DNA of 64,000 nt from Fuerstiella sp. (GTDB lineage: Bacteria > Planctomycetota > Planctomycetia > Planctomycetales > Planctomycetaceae), in the NCBI GenBank assembly GCA_022843805.1, contig JALHMY010000011.1, forward strand, positions 60,808 to 124,807. Direction: 5' to 3'. The notes under the pieces are model-generated. The model was not told the DNA's origin, did no database searches, and was given only the letters and a program-made list of their open reading frames with translations. The translations under genes were made by a program, and so were the position numbers. Positions 45,544 to 54,747 of this stretch are shown here, in pieces (within the stretch, counting starts at the first letter, position 1; each line of letters starts with the position of its first letter).

Positions 45544-45886
45544 GATGCCTCTGCTGTCAATGCACCTGAAATCCAGGAACCCGATTCCTTTGGCAGGGTT
45601 GTAGCCATCAATGCAAGTTTTCCAAAACGTTGAAGGATCTAAACTATCCACCAATACATAATCACACGTCCACACTGATTTCAAAAAAGAGGGGATTCCT
45701 GCAGGACAGGCGGGGAAAAAACGTGCTTTTCTTCGCTGGCTGACGGCCCGGACGTTCTGAGAACGTACTCTGACGGATCACAGAATCTCCCATAGCCGCA
45801 ATCTGTATTTCCGGGCAAAATATCCGGTTCAGGCGCGAAAATGCGGGCCAGCATACCCGGCCAATTCCTCTGCAGGATCACGGAAG
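45544..45886. other. intergenic region without convincing gene
   Basis: 343 bases between divergent genes. It should hold both promoters; no confident boxes or hairpins seen. Confidence 0.45.
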
Positions 45887-47011
45887 ATGGAACCCTTTGC
45901 CCTCAAAACCCAGCCGAAGCCGAGAACTCCATGGCTCGCCACAGGGTGCATTGCGATCGCATTCATCGTCTGGCAGCTGGATATCATTCCCCGTATTGGC
46001 GCAGTCGCGACCGGGACTGTCCGCACCAGCGAAGCTCCGCCCGATTCCATTGCCGAGACTGACGATCCGTCATGGGATGCCATCGTTGATCGCAGTGCCA
46101 GTCTTCCGGTGGAAGACTCCGTTAGCGATACCCAGGATCCGCTGCGAAACGCGCTGGCTTCAGAAAGTGAGCCGATCGAAATCGCCCTCCTGGAACCCGA
46201 CTCACGGGCCATGCCGGGGGTCGCTCAAAAGCGTACAGCGTCGTCCGTACAACCGGCCTCGTTTGAAATTACAGACGAACCTGACAGCGAGAGTCCGCAT
46301 TCTGCAACCATTATTGCGGCCGAACTGGCTCAGCGGCTTCGAGAGATTGATCAGCTGTATCGAGACGATCTGATTCTCGAAGCACATGCTGAACTCTCGC
46401 AAATTTACTGGAAAGAACCTTCACTGCGTTCTCTGATCCGCGCACGTATCGAACACACGGCCGCCCTGATCTACACATCCCGTGAGCGACGGTTTGAAGA
46501 ACCTTACCTCGTTCAGCCCGGGGACACACTGGGGGCCATTGCGAATCGTTATCAGGTGACCTGGCAGTACCTTGCCAACCTGAACCGAACGACTCCAAAT
46601 GATCTGCAGGCCGGCCAGAGTCTCAAGGTGCTCAAAGGACCGTTTTTCGCCGTCGTGGATCTGAGTGACTTTGCACTCACAGTCCACTGTCATGGCTGGT
46701 TCGTCCATCGCTACCGAATTGGTATTGGCGAAGGCGATCGAACACCTTCCGGGGACTTTGTCGTTGAAGAAAAGCTGGAAAACCCGGTTTGGTATAATCC
46801 GGATGGCGGTCAGATTGATGCCGACGATCCCACCAATCCACTCGGCGAGTACTGGCTGGGTTTAGGAAATCACATCGGCATCCATGGAACAATCGATCCG
46901 GATTCGATTGGCAAAGCGCGGTCCCGAGGCTGTATTCATCTGGCAGAACCTGACATCTCGGATGTCTATCACCTGCTCGGCGTTGGATCAAAGGTGCTGA
47001 TTCGGCCTTAA
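45887..47011 (+). CDS. LysM and L,D-transpeptidase (YkuD) protein
   Basis: A 374-residue protein from ATG 45887 (GGAAG upstream). It has an N-terminal membrane anchor (about 16-34, WLATGCIAIAFIVWQL), a low-complexity linker, a helical segment (145-200), LysM at about 207-250 (YLVQPGDTLGAIANRYQVTWQYLANLN) and the YkuD domain at about 252-373. The catalytic pattern is intact: H333 (IHGT) and C349 (SRGCIHL). It cross-links peptidoglycan peptides through meso-diaminopimelate, in the periplasm. This implies peptidoglycan in the organism, in line with current views of planctomycetes. Monocistronic. Confidence 0.93.
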   Translation: MEPFALKTQPKPRTPWLATGCIAIAFIVWQLDIIPRIGAVATGTVRTSEAPPDSIAETDDPSWDAIVDRSASLPVEDSVSDTQDPLRNALASESEPIEIALLEPDSRAMPGVAQKRTASSVQPASFEITDEPDSESPHSATIIAAELAQRLREIDQLYRDDLILEAHAELSQIYWKEPSLRSLIRARIEHTAALIYTSRERRFEEPYLVQPGDTLGAIANRYQVTWQYLANLNRTTPNDLQAGQSLKVLKGPFFAVVDLSDFALTVHCHGWFVHRYRIGIGEGDRTPSGDFVVEEKLENPVWYNPDGGQIDADDPTNPLGEYWLGLGNHIGIHGTIDPDSIGKARSRGCIHLAEPDISDVYHLLGVGSKVLIRP

Positions 47012-47031
47012 GGCGCTGTCATACAAAAAAT

Positions 47032-47081
47032 GTCGCCTTTTGCTCCGCAAAAGGATGCTCTTTCGCGGAGCGAAAGGCGAC
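47032..47081. repeat. double hairpin, REPIN-like
   Basis: Two hairpins, CTTTTGC-TCC-GCAAAAG and CTTTCGC-GGA-GCGAAAG, sit side by side in inverted orientation. Their three-base loops are complementary, and the whole unit is also one large inverted repeat (arms 47032-47048 and 47065-47081, one mismatch). It lies just after the L,D-transpeptidase gene. Confidence 0.75.
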
Positions 47082-47119
47082 TATGGCGGTAACTTATTGT
47101 TTTCCAGGTCTTAAGTGCT

Positions 47120-47155
47120 GTTTGGGTCAGGAAGCGGATGCCTCCTGACCCAAAC
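47120..47155. terminator. convergent hairpin terminator
   Basis: GTTTGGGTCAGGA (47120-47132) pairs perfectly with TCCTGACCCAAAC (47143-47155), flanked by T- and A-containing stretches, between convergent ldt and cysK genes. Confidence 0.7.
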
Positions 47156-47207
47156 GGTTTCCTGTCAGTTGTGTATCGCCTTCTCAGTTCGGCTTTTCGT
47201 CCGGCAA

Positions 47208-48140
47208 CTATTCACGAGCATAGTCAAACATAGGCATTGACAGGTAACGTTCACCGGAATCCGGCAGAACGACAACAACTGTCTTGCCATTATATTCAGG
47301 GCGAGCCGCCACTTTCAGTGCTGCGGCCATGGCTGCTCCACAGCTGATACCACAAATAATGCCTTCCTCCCGGGCCAGCCGAGGTCCCATGGTCATCGCC
47401 TCTTCATTCGTTACCGTGACCACTTCGTCAACCACTGACATATCCAGAATGTCTGGCTTGAAACCCGCTCCAATTCCCTGGATCGGATGCTTTCCCGGAC
47501 TTCCTCCCGACAACACGGGACTGGCTGCGGGTTCAACGGCAACGACATGCGTTGCCAAACCTTTTTCTCGCTTCAGGTAACGACCGACGCCGGTAATCGT
47601 TCCCCCGGTACCAACACCGGCAACAAACACGTCAACTCGCCCACCGGTATCTTCAAAGATTTCGGGCCCGGTTGTCCTGAAGTGAATCTCCGGATTAGCG
47701 GGGTTTTTAAACTGCTGAGGCATGAAAACACCCGGACGAGCAGCCAGTTCTTCGGCCCTCCCGATTGCTCCCTTCATCCCTTCGGCCCCGGGTGTCAGGA
47801 CCAGATGTGCTCCAAACGCTTTCAACATCATTCTGCGTTCGACTGACATTGTATCTGGCATTGTCAGGGTGAGCCGATAGCCTCGAGCAGCACATACGTA
47901 TGCCAGCGCAATTCCCGTATTTCCGCTGGTGGGCTCTACAACTTCCATTCCGGGCTTCAGCCGTCCTGACTTCTCCGCATCCCAGATCATCGCCGCACCA
48001 ATACGGCACTTCACGCTGTAAGCCGGATTGCGACCTTCTATCTTGGCGAGAACGCTGGCACCCAGTCCACTGGCCACTCGATTGATTCTGACTAACGGCG
48101 TTCTGCCGATCGTCTCTGAATTGTCCTGAAATATTGGCAT
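47208..48140 (-). CDS. cysK: cysteine synthase A (O-acetylserine sulfhydrylase)
   Basis: A 310-residue PLP enzyme from ATG 48140. PLP lysine K44 lies in [11 protein letters not shown], the PLP-phosphate loop TSGNTGIA at 71-78, and GVGTGGT at 175-181; the serine-binding GISCGAA motif is near the end. It makes cysteine from O-acetylserine and sulfide in the cytoplasm. The Tyr in NPAYSVK (usually NPxxSVK, often GS) is within family range. Two genes away, across the small membrane-protein gene, lies a CysQ-like phosphatase, supporting a sulfur-assimilation theme. Monocistronic, with a double hairpin beyond the stop. Confidence 0.95.
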   Translation of the reverse strand: MPIFQDNSETIGRTPLVRINRVASGLGASVLAKIEGRNPAYSVKCRIGAAMIWDAEKSGRLKPGMEVVEPTSGNTGIALAYVCAARGYRLTLTMPDTMSVERRMMLKAFGAHLVLTPGAEGMKGAIGRAEELAARPGVFMPQQFKNPANPEIHFRTTGPEIFEDTGGRVDVFVAGVGTGGTITGVGRYLKREKGLATHVVAVEPAASPVLSGGSPGKHPIQGIGAGFKPDILDMSVVDEVVTVTNEEAMTMGPRLAREEGIICGISCGAAMAAALKVAARPEYNGKTVVVVLPDSGERYLSMPMFDYARE

Positions 48141-48543
48141 TTCCAATAAGCCTTTCTGATTTCAAATAATCCTTCCGGCGACTCCAGATTCCGGACTTTC
48201 GCTGAAACCGACTTCACCCGGAATCAGTTTCCCCCACGGTTGATAGCAGAATTCAGACGATTTCGCGAAGGAAATGATGCCGACAAAAACAGGTTTCGAC
48301 AGGCGATGTCCCTGTTGCTGGTGCTCAACGCATCCGGCAGATCATGCAAATTTCTATGCATCCGGCAATTTCTGCCGAAGAATTCCACTTTCCATTGATG
48401 CACCGTCGAAAAATTGCCGATCACTCACTGATAACCTGAAGTTTTTCGGACCTGAATATCCGTAAAGCTTCATCGACCACAGCCAGGCAGCCCGCCACGA
48501 TTTGCTCTCCGGTCTTCCGACCGCCGATGCAGGAACGTCGAAT
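48141..48543. other. intergenic region without convincing gene
   Basis: 403 bases between divergent cysK and the 48544 gene. No hairpin or motif noticed, and no open frame with a ribosome site. Confidence 0.45.
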
Positions 48544-49251
48544 ATGGTTCTCATCCCCGTACTCGTTCTGCTGTTCGCCAGCTGGATGCTGTGGGGCTGG
48601 ATCGTCGCCGATCACCGCAACATTGCATGGATGCGAAAATGGTGCGCCATCCTTTTCACCATTACGGCAATCTTCATCAGCGCTGGCGCTGGCATATTCA
48701 CCACGCTGACCTTCTGTCGGCGCGAACAGCGAATCCAAATCCGCGAGCTTGCGACAGACATCGAGCAGAAACTCAGTCAGGGGCAGGTCGATGCAGCGCT
48801 CAAACAGGTTCGGGAGATTGTTCAGCGACCCGGCGAATGGTCCGACCAAAGCCCCGATATTCTGGATCGAGCAGCGGTTGTTACGAAAAAACAAAAAGCG
48901 TCACCTCAGGGAACTGCGTCGAAGGCTCAGGCCGTTTCCCCCTCACTCTCCGAATCAACGGAAACGACTGCAGCAAATCTGAAATCCCGCGACGCCGCGA
49001 GCCGTCAGCGGACGGTTCCAGAATCAGTCCGAAACGCTCGCCGAGCAGACGCTGCACCTGCACCTGAATCGATTCCGACTCGTTCTGACCGATCTGACAG
49101 ATCTGACAGATCTGACCGATCCGACCGACCGTCACCAATTGCTGACAGGCGACCGACTGAAAGCCGTCCGCAAATAACTTCCGGGCCGTTCGCTCCCGAC
49201 CCGACCAGACGACTGGCATCCGAAGAAATTCTTCAACTTCGAGTCCAATAG
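48544..49251 (+). CDS. membrane protein with disordered Arg-Ser-Asp tail
   Basis: About 235 residues from ATG 48544. Two spans (about 2-20, VLIPVLVLLFASWMLWGWIV; about 34-54, AILFTITAIFISAGAGIFT) precede a helical part (REQRIQIRELATDIEQKLSQGQVDAALKQVREIV) and a long low-complexity region. That region contains an RSDRSDRSDRSDR repeat made by a short DNA tandem repeat (about 49082-49126, period 9). Function unrecognised; it may tether a complex at the membrane. Converges with the CysQ-like gene. Confidence 0.6.
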   Translation: MVLIPVLVLLFASWMLWGWIVADHRNIAWMRKWCAILFTITAIFISAGAGIFTTLTFCRREQRIQIRELATDIEQKLSQGQVDAALKQVREIVQRPGEWSDQSPDILDRAAVVTKKQKASPQGTASKAQAVSPSLSESTETTAANLKSRDAASRQRTVPESVRNARRADAAPAPESIPTRSDRSDRSDRSDRSDRPSPIADRRPTESRPQITSGPFAPDPTRRLASEEILQLRVQ

Positions 49252-49276
49252 TTTGACCGCCCACAGCCCGCTAGCA

Positions 49277-50284
49277 CTATGCGCCGCTGGCAAACGGACT
49301 GTGCTTCTGAACGGCATCAATAACGGCAGAATGGAACTTCCCGTTGGTCACCACCATTCCTTCGTTTTTAGCCAGAGTTGATCCATGGAAGAATTCCGGA
49401 GCGGCACCGTGAATGTCTGTAACGCTTCCTCCGGCCTCTTCAACAACCAGCACACCGCCTGCGTGATCCCAGATCTTTTCCTGATAGCCTTTCTTTGTCG
49501 GCAGTCGCAGATAAATGTCGGCATCTCCACGCGCAACTGCCAGATACTTGCACTGGCTGTCAATGCGGAATGGCTCACGATGAATGCCAAGCGTTGAGGC
49601 GATTAGCCCGGACCAGTCGTGCGAGCTGTGTCCGGATTCCACGGATTCACAGAACCTGGCGTTCTGGCTCTCTCTCGTGGCAGTCACAGAAATCTTCTGA
49701 GGAGCAGACTCAGGATCGTCAATGGCCTGCATCCAGCTGCCTCCGCCACGAACGGCCCATGCAATCGTTCCCAGAGGAGAATCAGAGTTGGAAGAATCAA
49801 GCAGCATATTGGGGCAACCAAGAATTCCAATCTGAATCTGCCCATCGACAATTAGTGCCAGTGAAATGGCATACTGTTCTTTGCGCAGAAATCCCTTGGT
49901 GCCGTCGATCGGATCGAGCGTCCAGAAACGCCGACTGTAGTCAACCACACCTCCCCGATCGATCCAGTCGCACACCTCACCGGCCGTGGCGGATATTCCG
50001 GCCGCCTGACATTCCTGGACAATGCGTTCCAGAAATTCGGCACCGGCTGACGCTCGCAGATCTCCGGCCCCCTCTTCACCAATGATCGGATCATCAGGAA
50101 AAACGGACTGAATCGCCCTGCAGATCAGTGCCTGCACCGCATAATCGGCCACCGTAACCGGACTCTTATCCTTCTTCGCCATTGAATCCGGAGTGATTGC
50201 CGACTGCACGGACCGACAAACAGCTGTCGCAAGACGCACGGCATCTGTCGCCGCTTTCAACTCAGCAGAATATGCAGAACTCAT
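49277..50284 (-). CDS. 3'(2'),5'-bisphosphate nucleotidase (CysQ/HAL2-like)
   Basis: A 335-residue member of the lithium-sensitive inositol monophosphatase superfamily: metal ligands in GEE (69-71), DPIDGTKGF (124-132) and WDHAGG (272-277), all conserved. The size and the extra region after GEE point to the HAL2/CysQ type, which removes the 3'-phosphate of 3'-phosphoadenosine 5'-phosphate released in sulfate activation. An inositol or histidinol phosphatase is an alternative. It is followed at 50312 upstream by two small membrane genes on the same strand and probably shares a transcript. Confidence 0.87.
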   Translation of the reverse strand: MSSAYSAELKAATDAVRLATAVCRSVQSAITPDSMAKKDKSPVTVADYAVQALICRAIQSVFPDDPIIGEEGAGDLRASAGAEFLERIVQECQAAGISATAGEVCDWIDRGGVVDYSRRFWTLDPIDGTKGFLRKEQYAISLALIVDGQIQIGILGCPNMLLDSSNSDSPLGTIAWAVRGGGSWMQAIDDPESAPQKISVTATRESQNARFCESVESGHSSHDWSGLIASTLGIHREPFRIDSQCKYLAVARGDADIYLRLPTKKGYQEKIWDHAGGVLVVEEAGGSVTDIHGAAPEFFHGSTLAKNEGMVVTNGKFHSAVIDAVQKHSPFASGA

Positions 50285-50311
50285 TGAATTTCCCGAATCG
50301 ATTCCCGTTCA

Positions 50312-50479
50312 CTACCGCGAAAAAAACCACAGTACTGCATACAGCAGAGTCAGCCCGGCAACTGTCTTGATAAACATGGCGACCGCCGACTGAATAATTC
50401 GGGCAGGAATTTCATATCGAGTCGCACAATAGACAAGGCTGATCAGCGCCGTGAGCGGAACACCATACAATAACATCAT
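50312..50479 (-). CDS. 55-residue membrane protein
   Basis: Small protein of 55 residues from ATG 50479 (GGAGAG 9 bases upstream; the second ATG follows at once). Two spans: about 2-20 (LLYGVPLTALISLVYC) and 32-53 (AVAMFIKTVAGLTLLYAVLW), with a short charged linker (RYEIPARIIQ). It looks conserved in planctomycetes next to CysQ-like genes by my memory, without a named family. Its location 28 bases upstream of the CysQ-like gene suggests a shared transcript. Confidence 0.65.
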   Translation of the reverse strand: MMLLYGVPLTALISLVYCATRYEIPARIIQSAVAMFIKTVAGLTLLYAVLWFFSR

Positions 50480-50563
50480 AGAGAACTCTCCGAGACGCCT
50501 GACCCCGATCTTTACATTCGAGTCATGGACACCAAACACTCAGCGAAACGCCGCTGACCCGGT

Positions 50564-51490
50564 TTATGCCGTTTTCACAGCTCCCGCCCCGGCATCCGAC
50601 TCCTTGTCAGGATCAGGATTTTTATCCTGATCCTTTTCCTTCTTCCTGTCGCTGCCCTCGGGCTCCTCATCCCCATATCCATAGGCAGGTCCATCGACGG
50701 CATCCCAAATTACCATCAGGTTCAACAGGCCGGCAATCCATGTAAAGACGCAAGCCAGATCAAAAAAGCGGCTCAGATCGCCATGCAGCCGATCGAGCTC
50801 CGCATTGTCCCGCGGTGCCTGGAACCAGTCGCTGAAATCACGCTGGATGGTACCATCCAAAGTCAGCACAGATCCGTTAGCATCCCCAGGCTCCTGAAAG
50901 CGACAGACGATCTCTCGTCGAGGTGAGCCGAAAACCCTGCGACCCAAAACGATGCTGCCTTCAATCGGAATTTCCGTCTGCTGCCCATCCATCTGTCCGC
51001 GAAACACTCCCCGAACACGCTCGCTGCCTTCTGGTCTGAGCGGCGAGAGTTCCAGCTGCCCCTGAATCCTTTTCGCAGAAGGACCCTGCTCATCCCCCCG
51101 TTCACGAATGACACCGACGAAATCGCTGTTAATCGGGCCATCCAGACGACTCGCCATTCCTTCGTCAAGCCGGAATCGCTCCTGCTGCAACAACGCAGGC
51201 AGTGCCGGTACTCCAACGAGTATCTGCGCGTAATAGCCAAAAGTCATTCTGGAAACCGGGCGACCTGTCTCCATCTGAACAGACGAACCACGAGACACAA
51301 ATGCAACCTGGCTGTAGACCGGCTGCAGATTTCCAAGAATCATTCCCCAGACAAAAATCGTGAGAATGCACACTGAAAAGATGGTCGCCTTAAATCGCCG
51401 ACCCTGGTACCAGTGCCCAGCCCCCGGAATGAGAAACGCCAGCAGCCCGGCAATATAGGGCGATTTCAGAGGAACCCGAGCGTCTCGCAT
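50564..51490 (-). CDS. DUF6677-like membrane protein
   Basis: A 308-residue protein from ATG 51490 (AGGA 7 bases upstream). Two N-terminal spans (about 10-30, YIAGLLAFLIPGAGHWYQG; 38-58, IFSVCILTIFVWGMIL), a beta-rich extracytoplasmic middle (about 90-220), a C-terminal span region (FFDLACVFTWIAGLLNLMVIWD) and an Asp/Lys/Pro-rich tail (DRKKEKDQDKNPDPDKE). The PGAGHWYQGR motif is that of TM2-like domains, and the whole resembles DUF6677 planctomycete proteins. A DNA palindrome (about 50608-50632) lies within its tail codons. Function unknown. Confidence 0.7.
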   Translation of the reverse strand: MRDARVPLKSPYIAGLLAFLIPGAGHWYQGRRFKATIFSVCILTIFVWGMILGNLQPVYSQVAFVSRGSSVQMETGRPVSRMTFGYYAQILVGVPALPALLQQERFRLDEGMASRLDGPINSDFVGVIRERGDEQGPSAKRIQGQLELSPLRPEGSERVRGVFRGQMDGQQTEIPIEGSIVLGRRVFGSPRREIVCRFQEPGDANGSVLTLDGTIQRDFSDWFQAPRDNAELDRLHGDLSRFFDLACVFTWIAGLLNLMVIWDAVDGPAYGYGDEEPEGSDRKKEKDQDKNPDPDKESDAGAGAVKTA

Positions 51491-51819
51491 GAAAGAATCC
51501 TGAACAGGCGCACACAAAACACAGCAACGAATAGTCGGCGTTGTACCGCAACCCCACCTTCGTCAACCACCAATAAATACCAGCAAAAAAACTTAATAAA
51601 AGCTGTTGTATCGCGGTATTTCGGCTTATTTTAGCAATCCACGCTGGTTGTGTCATTGTTAGGGCAAAGTGGTGAGCAAATCTGCCGAAGTATGGCTCAA
51701 TCAGACAATTGATCCGGAACCAAAACTGGTAGTCGACTGTCCAAAGGGTTGCCAGTCTGCACGAACTGTGTAGACTTCGCTTCGTCGAGCCCACCAGAGG
51801 TGCTCGACAGTGAACATCT
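51491..51819. other. intergenic region before tRNA-Arg
   Basis: 329 bases holding the promoters of the tRNA and of the DUF6677-like gene. Minus-strand frames across the tRNA (51697-51904) are artefacts. Nothing else seen. Confidence 0.5.
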
Positions 51820-51893
<74 letters not shown>

Positions 51894-52039
51894 CTTAGAG
51901 CCACAAGGACTTACGTCAAATTCGATTTTGGCAAAAGTGGCTTGTCAGAGATTATGTCAGAGATCAACGGCCCTCACGGTGGCCGTTTGCGAGTCATCCG
52001 GTCTGTTCCGGTTGCAACCCTCTTTCCGGAGACTCGCTC

Positions 52040-53233
52040 ATGCATTATCACGTTCCAAAACCGTTCTACCGCAAATCCCGTGAGACTTGGTACGTCGAAG
52101 TCGACGGTCGCCAGATCAATTTGGGGAAAGATCGCGAATTTGCATTTCAGCGATATCATGCGATCATGGCCACCCCGGCTGACGTCCGCCAGACCCATTC
52201 TGGCGGAACCGGCGAAGGGCTGAAACTCACAGAACTCTTCGATCGGTTTCTCGACTGGGTCAAGCAGCACCGGTCTCCCGACACATTTGTCTGGTATCAA
52301 TACCGGCTCCAGCGATTTGCCGATCGGTTCCCGGCACTTACGGTCGGACAGCTTCGCCCTTACCACGTGCAGGAATGGGTAGACAGCTTTCCGGACCATA
52401 GCCCTACGACGACTCGCAACTACATGCGGTGCGTCAAGCGATGCATCAAATGGGCGCAAACACTGGGATATGTGGATGCGAATCCAATTCAGCATATCAG
52501 CATCCCTGCATCGCGTCCAAAAGACGTCTATGTCCCGCCGGATGCCTTTGCTGCATTTCTGGCGGTCAATGTGGACCAGAATTTTCGTGACCTTCTGGAA
52601 GTCACCTACGAAACTGGGTGCCGGCCTCAGGAGTCGCTCCGCATCGAAATTCGCCACATCGATTTAGCGAATCAACGCTGGGTACTGTCCCGGTCGGAAG
52701 CAAAAGGAAAACAATCGCCGCGAGTCGTCTACTTGACGGAGAAGGCGGTTGAGATCACCCGCCGTTTGATCGGCAACCGAACGGTCGGACATCTGTTTCT
52801 CAATAGTCGAGGAAAGCCGTGGACGACCAGTGCCGTCAATTGCGCCTTCCAGCGAGTTCAGCATCGAATGGGAATGGCGGAAATGGCGAGGCTGGGAATT
52901 TCGATTGGCGAAGAAAAAATCGCGGAATTCATTCCGACACTTTCAAAGACACACCGTGTCGGCAAGAAAGTGGTCCAGAAAACCGAAGCAGAATTGCGAC
53001 ATGAAGCGAAGCGAAAACTGACTTACCAAATGGCTCAGGAATCCGCTCCAAAGTATTCCCTTTATGCACTGCGGCATTCTTGGGCGACAAATGCGCTGCA
53101 ACGAGGTGTCGATGCTTTAACGGTAGCCATTCTGATGGGGCACAAAGATCCGAGTCAACTGGCAAAGGTTTATCAGCATCTCAGTCATAATCCCAAGCAC
53201 CTGTTGGAGCAGGCGAAAAAAGCGGCTTCGTAG
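52040..53233 (+). CDS. tyrosine recombinase / integrase
   Basis: A 397-residue tyrosine recombinase from ATG 52040 (GGAG 8 bases upstream). N-terminal arm-binding part, SAM-like core-binding domain (about 62-150), catalytic domain with R195 (GCRPQESLR), R345 (ALRHSW), H368 (MGHKDP) and nucleophile Y378 (KVYQHL). The usual His three residues before the second Arg is a Tyr (Y342, YALR). It inserts the element at the tRNA-Arg 3' end, 147 bases upstream. Unrelated in sequence to the left integrase beyond the fold, so the two elements have separate origins. Confidence 0.92.
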   Translation: MHYHVPKPFYRKSRETWYVEVDGRQINLGKDREFAFQRYHAIMATPADVRQTHSGGTGEGLKLTELFDRFLDWVKQHRSPDTFVWYQYRLQRFADRFPALTVGQLRPYHVQEWVDSFPDHSPTTTRNYMRCVKRCIKWAQTLGYVDANPIQHISIPASRPKDVYVPPDAFAAFLAVNVDQNFRDLLEVTYETGCRPQESLRIEIRHIDLANQRWVLSRSEAKGKQSPRVVYLTEKAVEITRRLIGNRTVGHLFLNSRGKPWTTSAVNCAFQRVQHRMGMAEMARLGISIGEEKIAEFIPTLSKTHRVGKKVVQKTEAELRHEAKRKLTYQMAQESAPKYSLYALRHSWATNALQRGVDALTVAILMGHKDPSQLAKVYQHLSHNPKHLLEQAKKAAS

Positions 53234-53336
53234 TCGGGAATTAAGAAACCTGTCGCGGTGGATCCCATTGCGGCGGGTTATTTCCTGCACGTTGTATTTT
53301 TGCCTGCTGTCCAGAATCACGCCCCCGAAAAGAAAG

Positions 53337-53358
53337 AGCCCCGCATCCCTGCGGGGCT
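53337..53358 (-). terminator. rho-independent terminator
   Basis: AGCCCCGC (53337-53344) pairs with GCGGGGCT (53351-53358); on the minus strand it is followed by CTTTCTTTTC. It terminates the excisionase-like transcript. Confidence 0.75.
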
Positions 53359-53412
53359 GGAACAAGCCATTCGGCCTGCTCCGGTTGCATTCATGGAGGC
53401 AATGGCCCTCGA

Positions 53413-53676
53413 CTACTTCCTGACCTGAATATGTTTCAACGGCTTTGATCTTCGAACTGGCGTCAGGACTTCATCAGCAATGATGTCCCGACCCTGTCGC
53501 CGGTTTTCCAGGAATGCCATCACATCCTGTTCGGCAATTCGAATCGCTCCTCGGCCCGGCCCGACCCGAAAGTGTGTGATGGCCCTGGAATTCACAAGCC
53601 GATAGGTCTCGGGAAGTGACAGCCTCAGAAAGTGGGAGACCTCTTTGACAGTCATCAGTTTTTGATCGGTCGTCAT
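53413..53676 (-). CDS. excisionase-like HTH_17 protein
   Basis: An 87-residue protein from ATG 53676 (a GTG three codons earlier is also open). It has a winged-helix of the excisionase/MerR type: MTVKEVSHFLRLSLPETYRLVNSRAITHFRVGPGRGAIRIAEQDVMAFLENRRQGRD. This binds DNA and often sets recombination direction or acts as an element regulator. Unlike the first element it is on the strand opposite to the integrase and convergent with it. Basic C-terminus (RRSKPLKHIQVRK). Confidence 0.8.
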   Translation of the reverse strand: MTTDQKLMTVKEVSHFLRLSLPETYRLVNSRAITHFRVGPGRGAIRIAEQDVMAFLENRRQGRDIIADEVLTPVRRSKPLKHIQVRK

Positions 53677-53696
53677 GGGGTACACTTTCTGACGTT

Positions 53697-54092
53697 TCAG
53701 GTTGATGGTCGGTTTTCGGTTCCGGAGGTTCGAGCCTTGAGACTCTGATCGATGCTGGATTTCGGAGGTCGACCGCGTCGTCCCTTTTCTGAAGCCTCAG
53801 AATCACACCGCAATATGCTTCCAAAATTCAGACGCGACAGTTCCTTCTTCAATTCCACGAGCACCTTCTGAACTTCACCCGCCATTCCCTGCATCTGGTC
53901 ACTCACTTTACTCAGTCTGTCATTAACACTGTCCAGCACCTCAATATTTCCGAGTTCACTGCCCTGCTCCAGAATCTGCATCCTTAACAGCAGCAGTTCC
54001 CGTTCAACTTCCACCACATATCTCGTTCCCACGGCGACAATGACACTCGCCACCATGCGCTCCAGCAGATCTGATTCAATGGGTCGGCTCAC
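53697..54092 (-). CDS. coiled-coil protein with AT-hook-like tail
   Basis: A 131-residue protein from GTG 54092 (GAGGAG upstream). The central region (about 28-92) is a helical coiled coil (RELLLLRMQILEQG, VNDRLSKVSDQMQGMAGEVQKVLVELKKELSRL). The C-terminus has KGRRGRPPKSS, an AT-hook-like GRP core able to bind the minor groove of AT-rich DNA. It ends 20 bases ahead of the excisionase-like gene, so they form a unit. The adjacent dyad cluster could be its binding region (inference). Possible role in partition or nucleoid organisation of the element. Confidence 0.65.
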   Translation of the reverse strand: MSRPIESDLLERMVASVIVAVGTRYVVEVERELLLLRMQILEQGSELGNIEVLDSVNDRLSKVSDQMQGMAGEVQKVLVELKKELSRLNFGSILRCDSEASEKGRRGRPPKSSIDQSLKARTSGTENRPST

Positions 54093-54522
54093 GATTTCTC
54101 CTCACATCAAAGTTTGTCGAATTACAGTCAGTGACCGATGAAAATCGTAAGGTCCACTCTCCGCTTCACCAAAAAAATGGACCGCGTGGCGGCACGCGAT
54201 CCAGTCGAATTTGACCCCGTGAATGGTCGAGCGCTCGGCGAGTACGCGAGAAAATGCTGTAGAAATCCTGAATTGAATTCTTCGCTGCGGACCTCACACT
54301 TTGTCCGACATGCGTATTTCGCGAAATTCAGATTTCCCTATTGTCGATTTCTGCACCGAAACAATTCCCGCGAATGCAGACGGAGCAGCCCATGGGATCG
54401 CTCTTCTCAAACTCATCAAATGCTGATTATCCAGGGCGACCACACGATGAATTACGAATTGTCTTATCGATCGATCGAGCATCTGGCCCGCATCACAACG
54501 CCCACCCGCCCCGGCCTCCGCC
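54093..54522. other. noncoding stretch before the dyad cluster
   Basis: About 430 bases with no acceptable gene: frames on both strands are short and lack ribosome sites. It leads into the dyad cluster at 54523-54747 and, beyond it, another 226 bases to the start at 54974. Confidence 0.5.
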
Positions 54523-54747
54523 GCGAATATTTCAGGAGCTGAATGCTCCCAAATATTCGCGCTTCGCTGAACGCTGCGCCGTCCTGAACGGACGAAGAGT
54601 ACGGTCATGTCCGGGGACATGACCTGAGGGTCTGAACGCCCTCGATCGGGCTGGGCCGCCCGATCCGGGGCAAGTCTGACGGGTCAGACTTGCCCCCTGG
54701 CCTCCGCTGTACGCTCGGCCTCAGGCGTTTTCGAGGGCGAAAACGCC
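54523..54747. other. cluster of seven DNA dyads in 225 bases
   Basis: Consecutive inverted repeats: (1) GCGAATATTT/AAATATTCGC 54523-54560 with an inner GGAGC/GCTCC; (2) CGTCC/GGACG 54580-54594; (3) GTCATGTCC-GG-GGACATGAC 54604-54623; (4) GAGGG/CCCTC 54626-54643; (5) GATCGGG/CCCGATC 54644-54665; (6) a 30-base palindrome 54667-54696 with 14-bp arms (GGGGCAAGTCTGAC); (7) GGCGTTTTCG/CGAAAACGCC 54724-54747. Several have only a two-base centre, so they suit protein-binding or cruciform DNA better than RNA hairpins. It sits between the AT-hook gene and the replication-relaxation operon. Candidate origin of replication or transfer, or control region. Confidence 0.8.
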
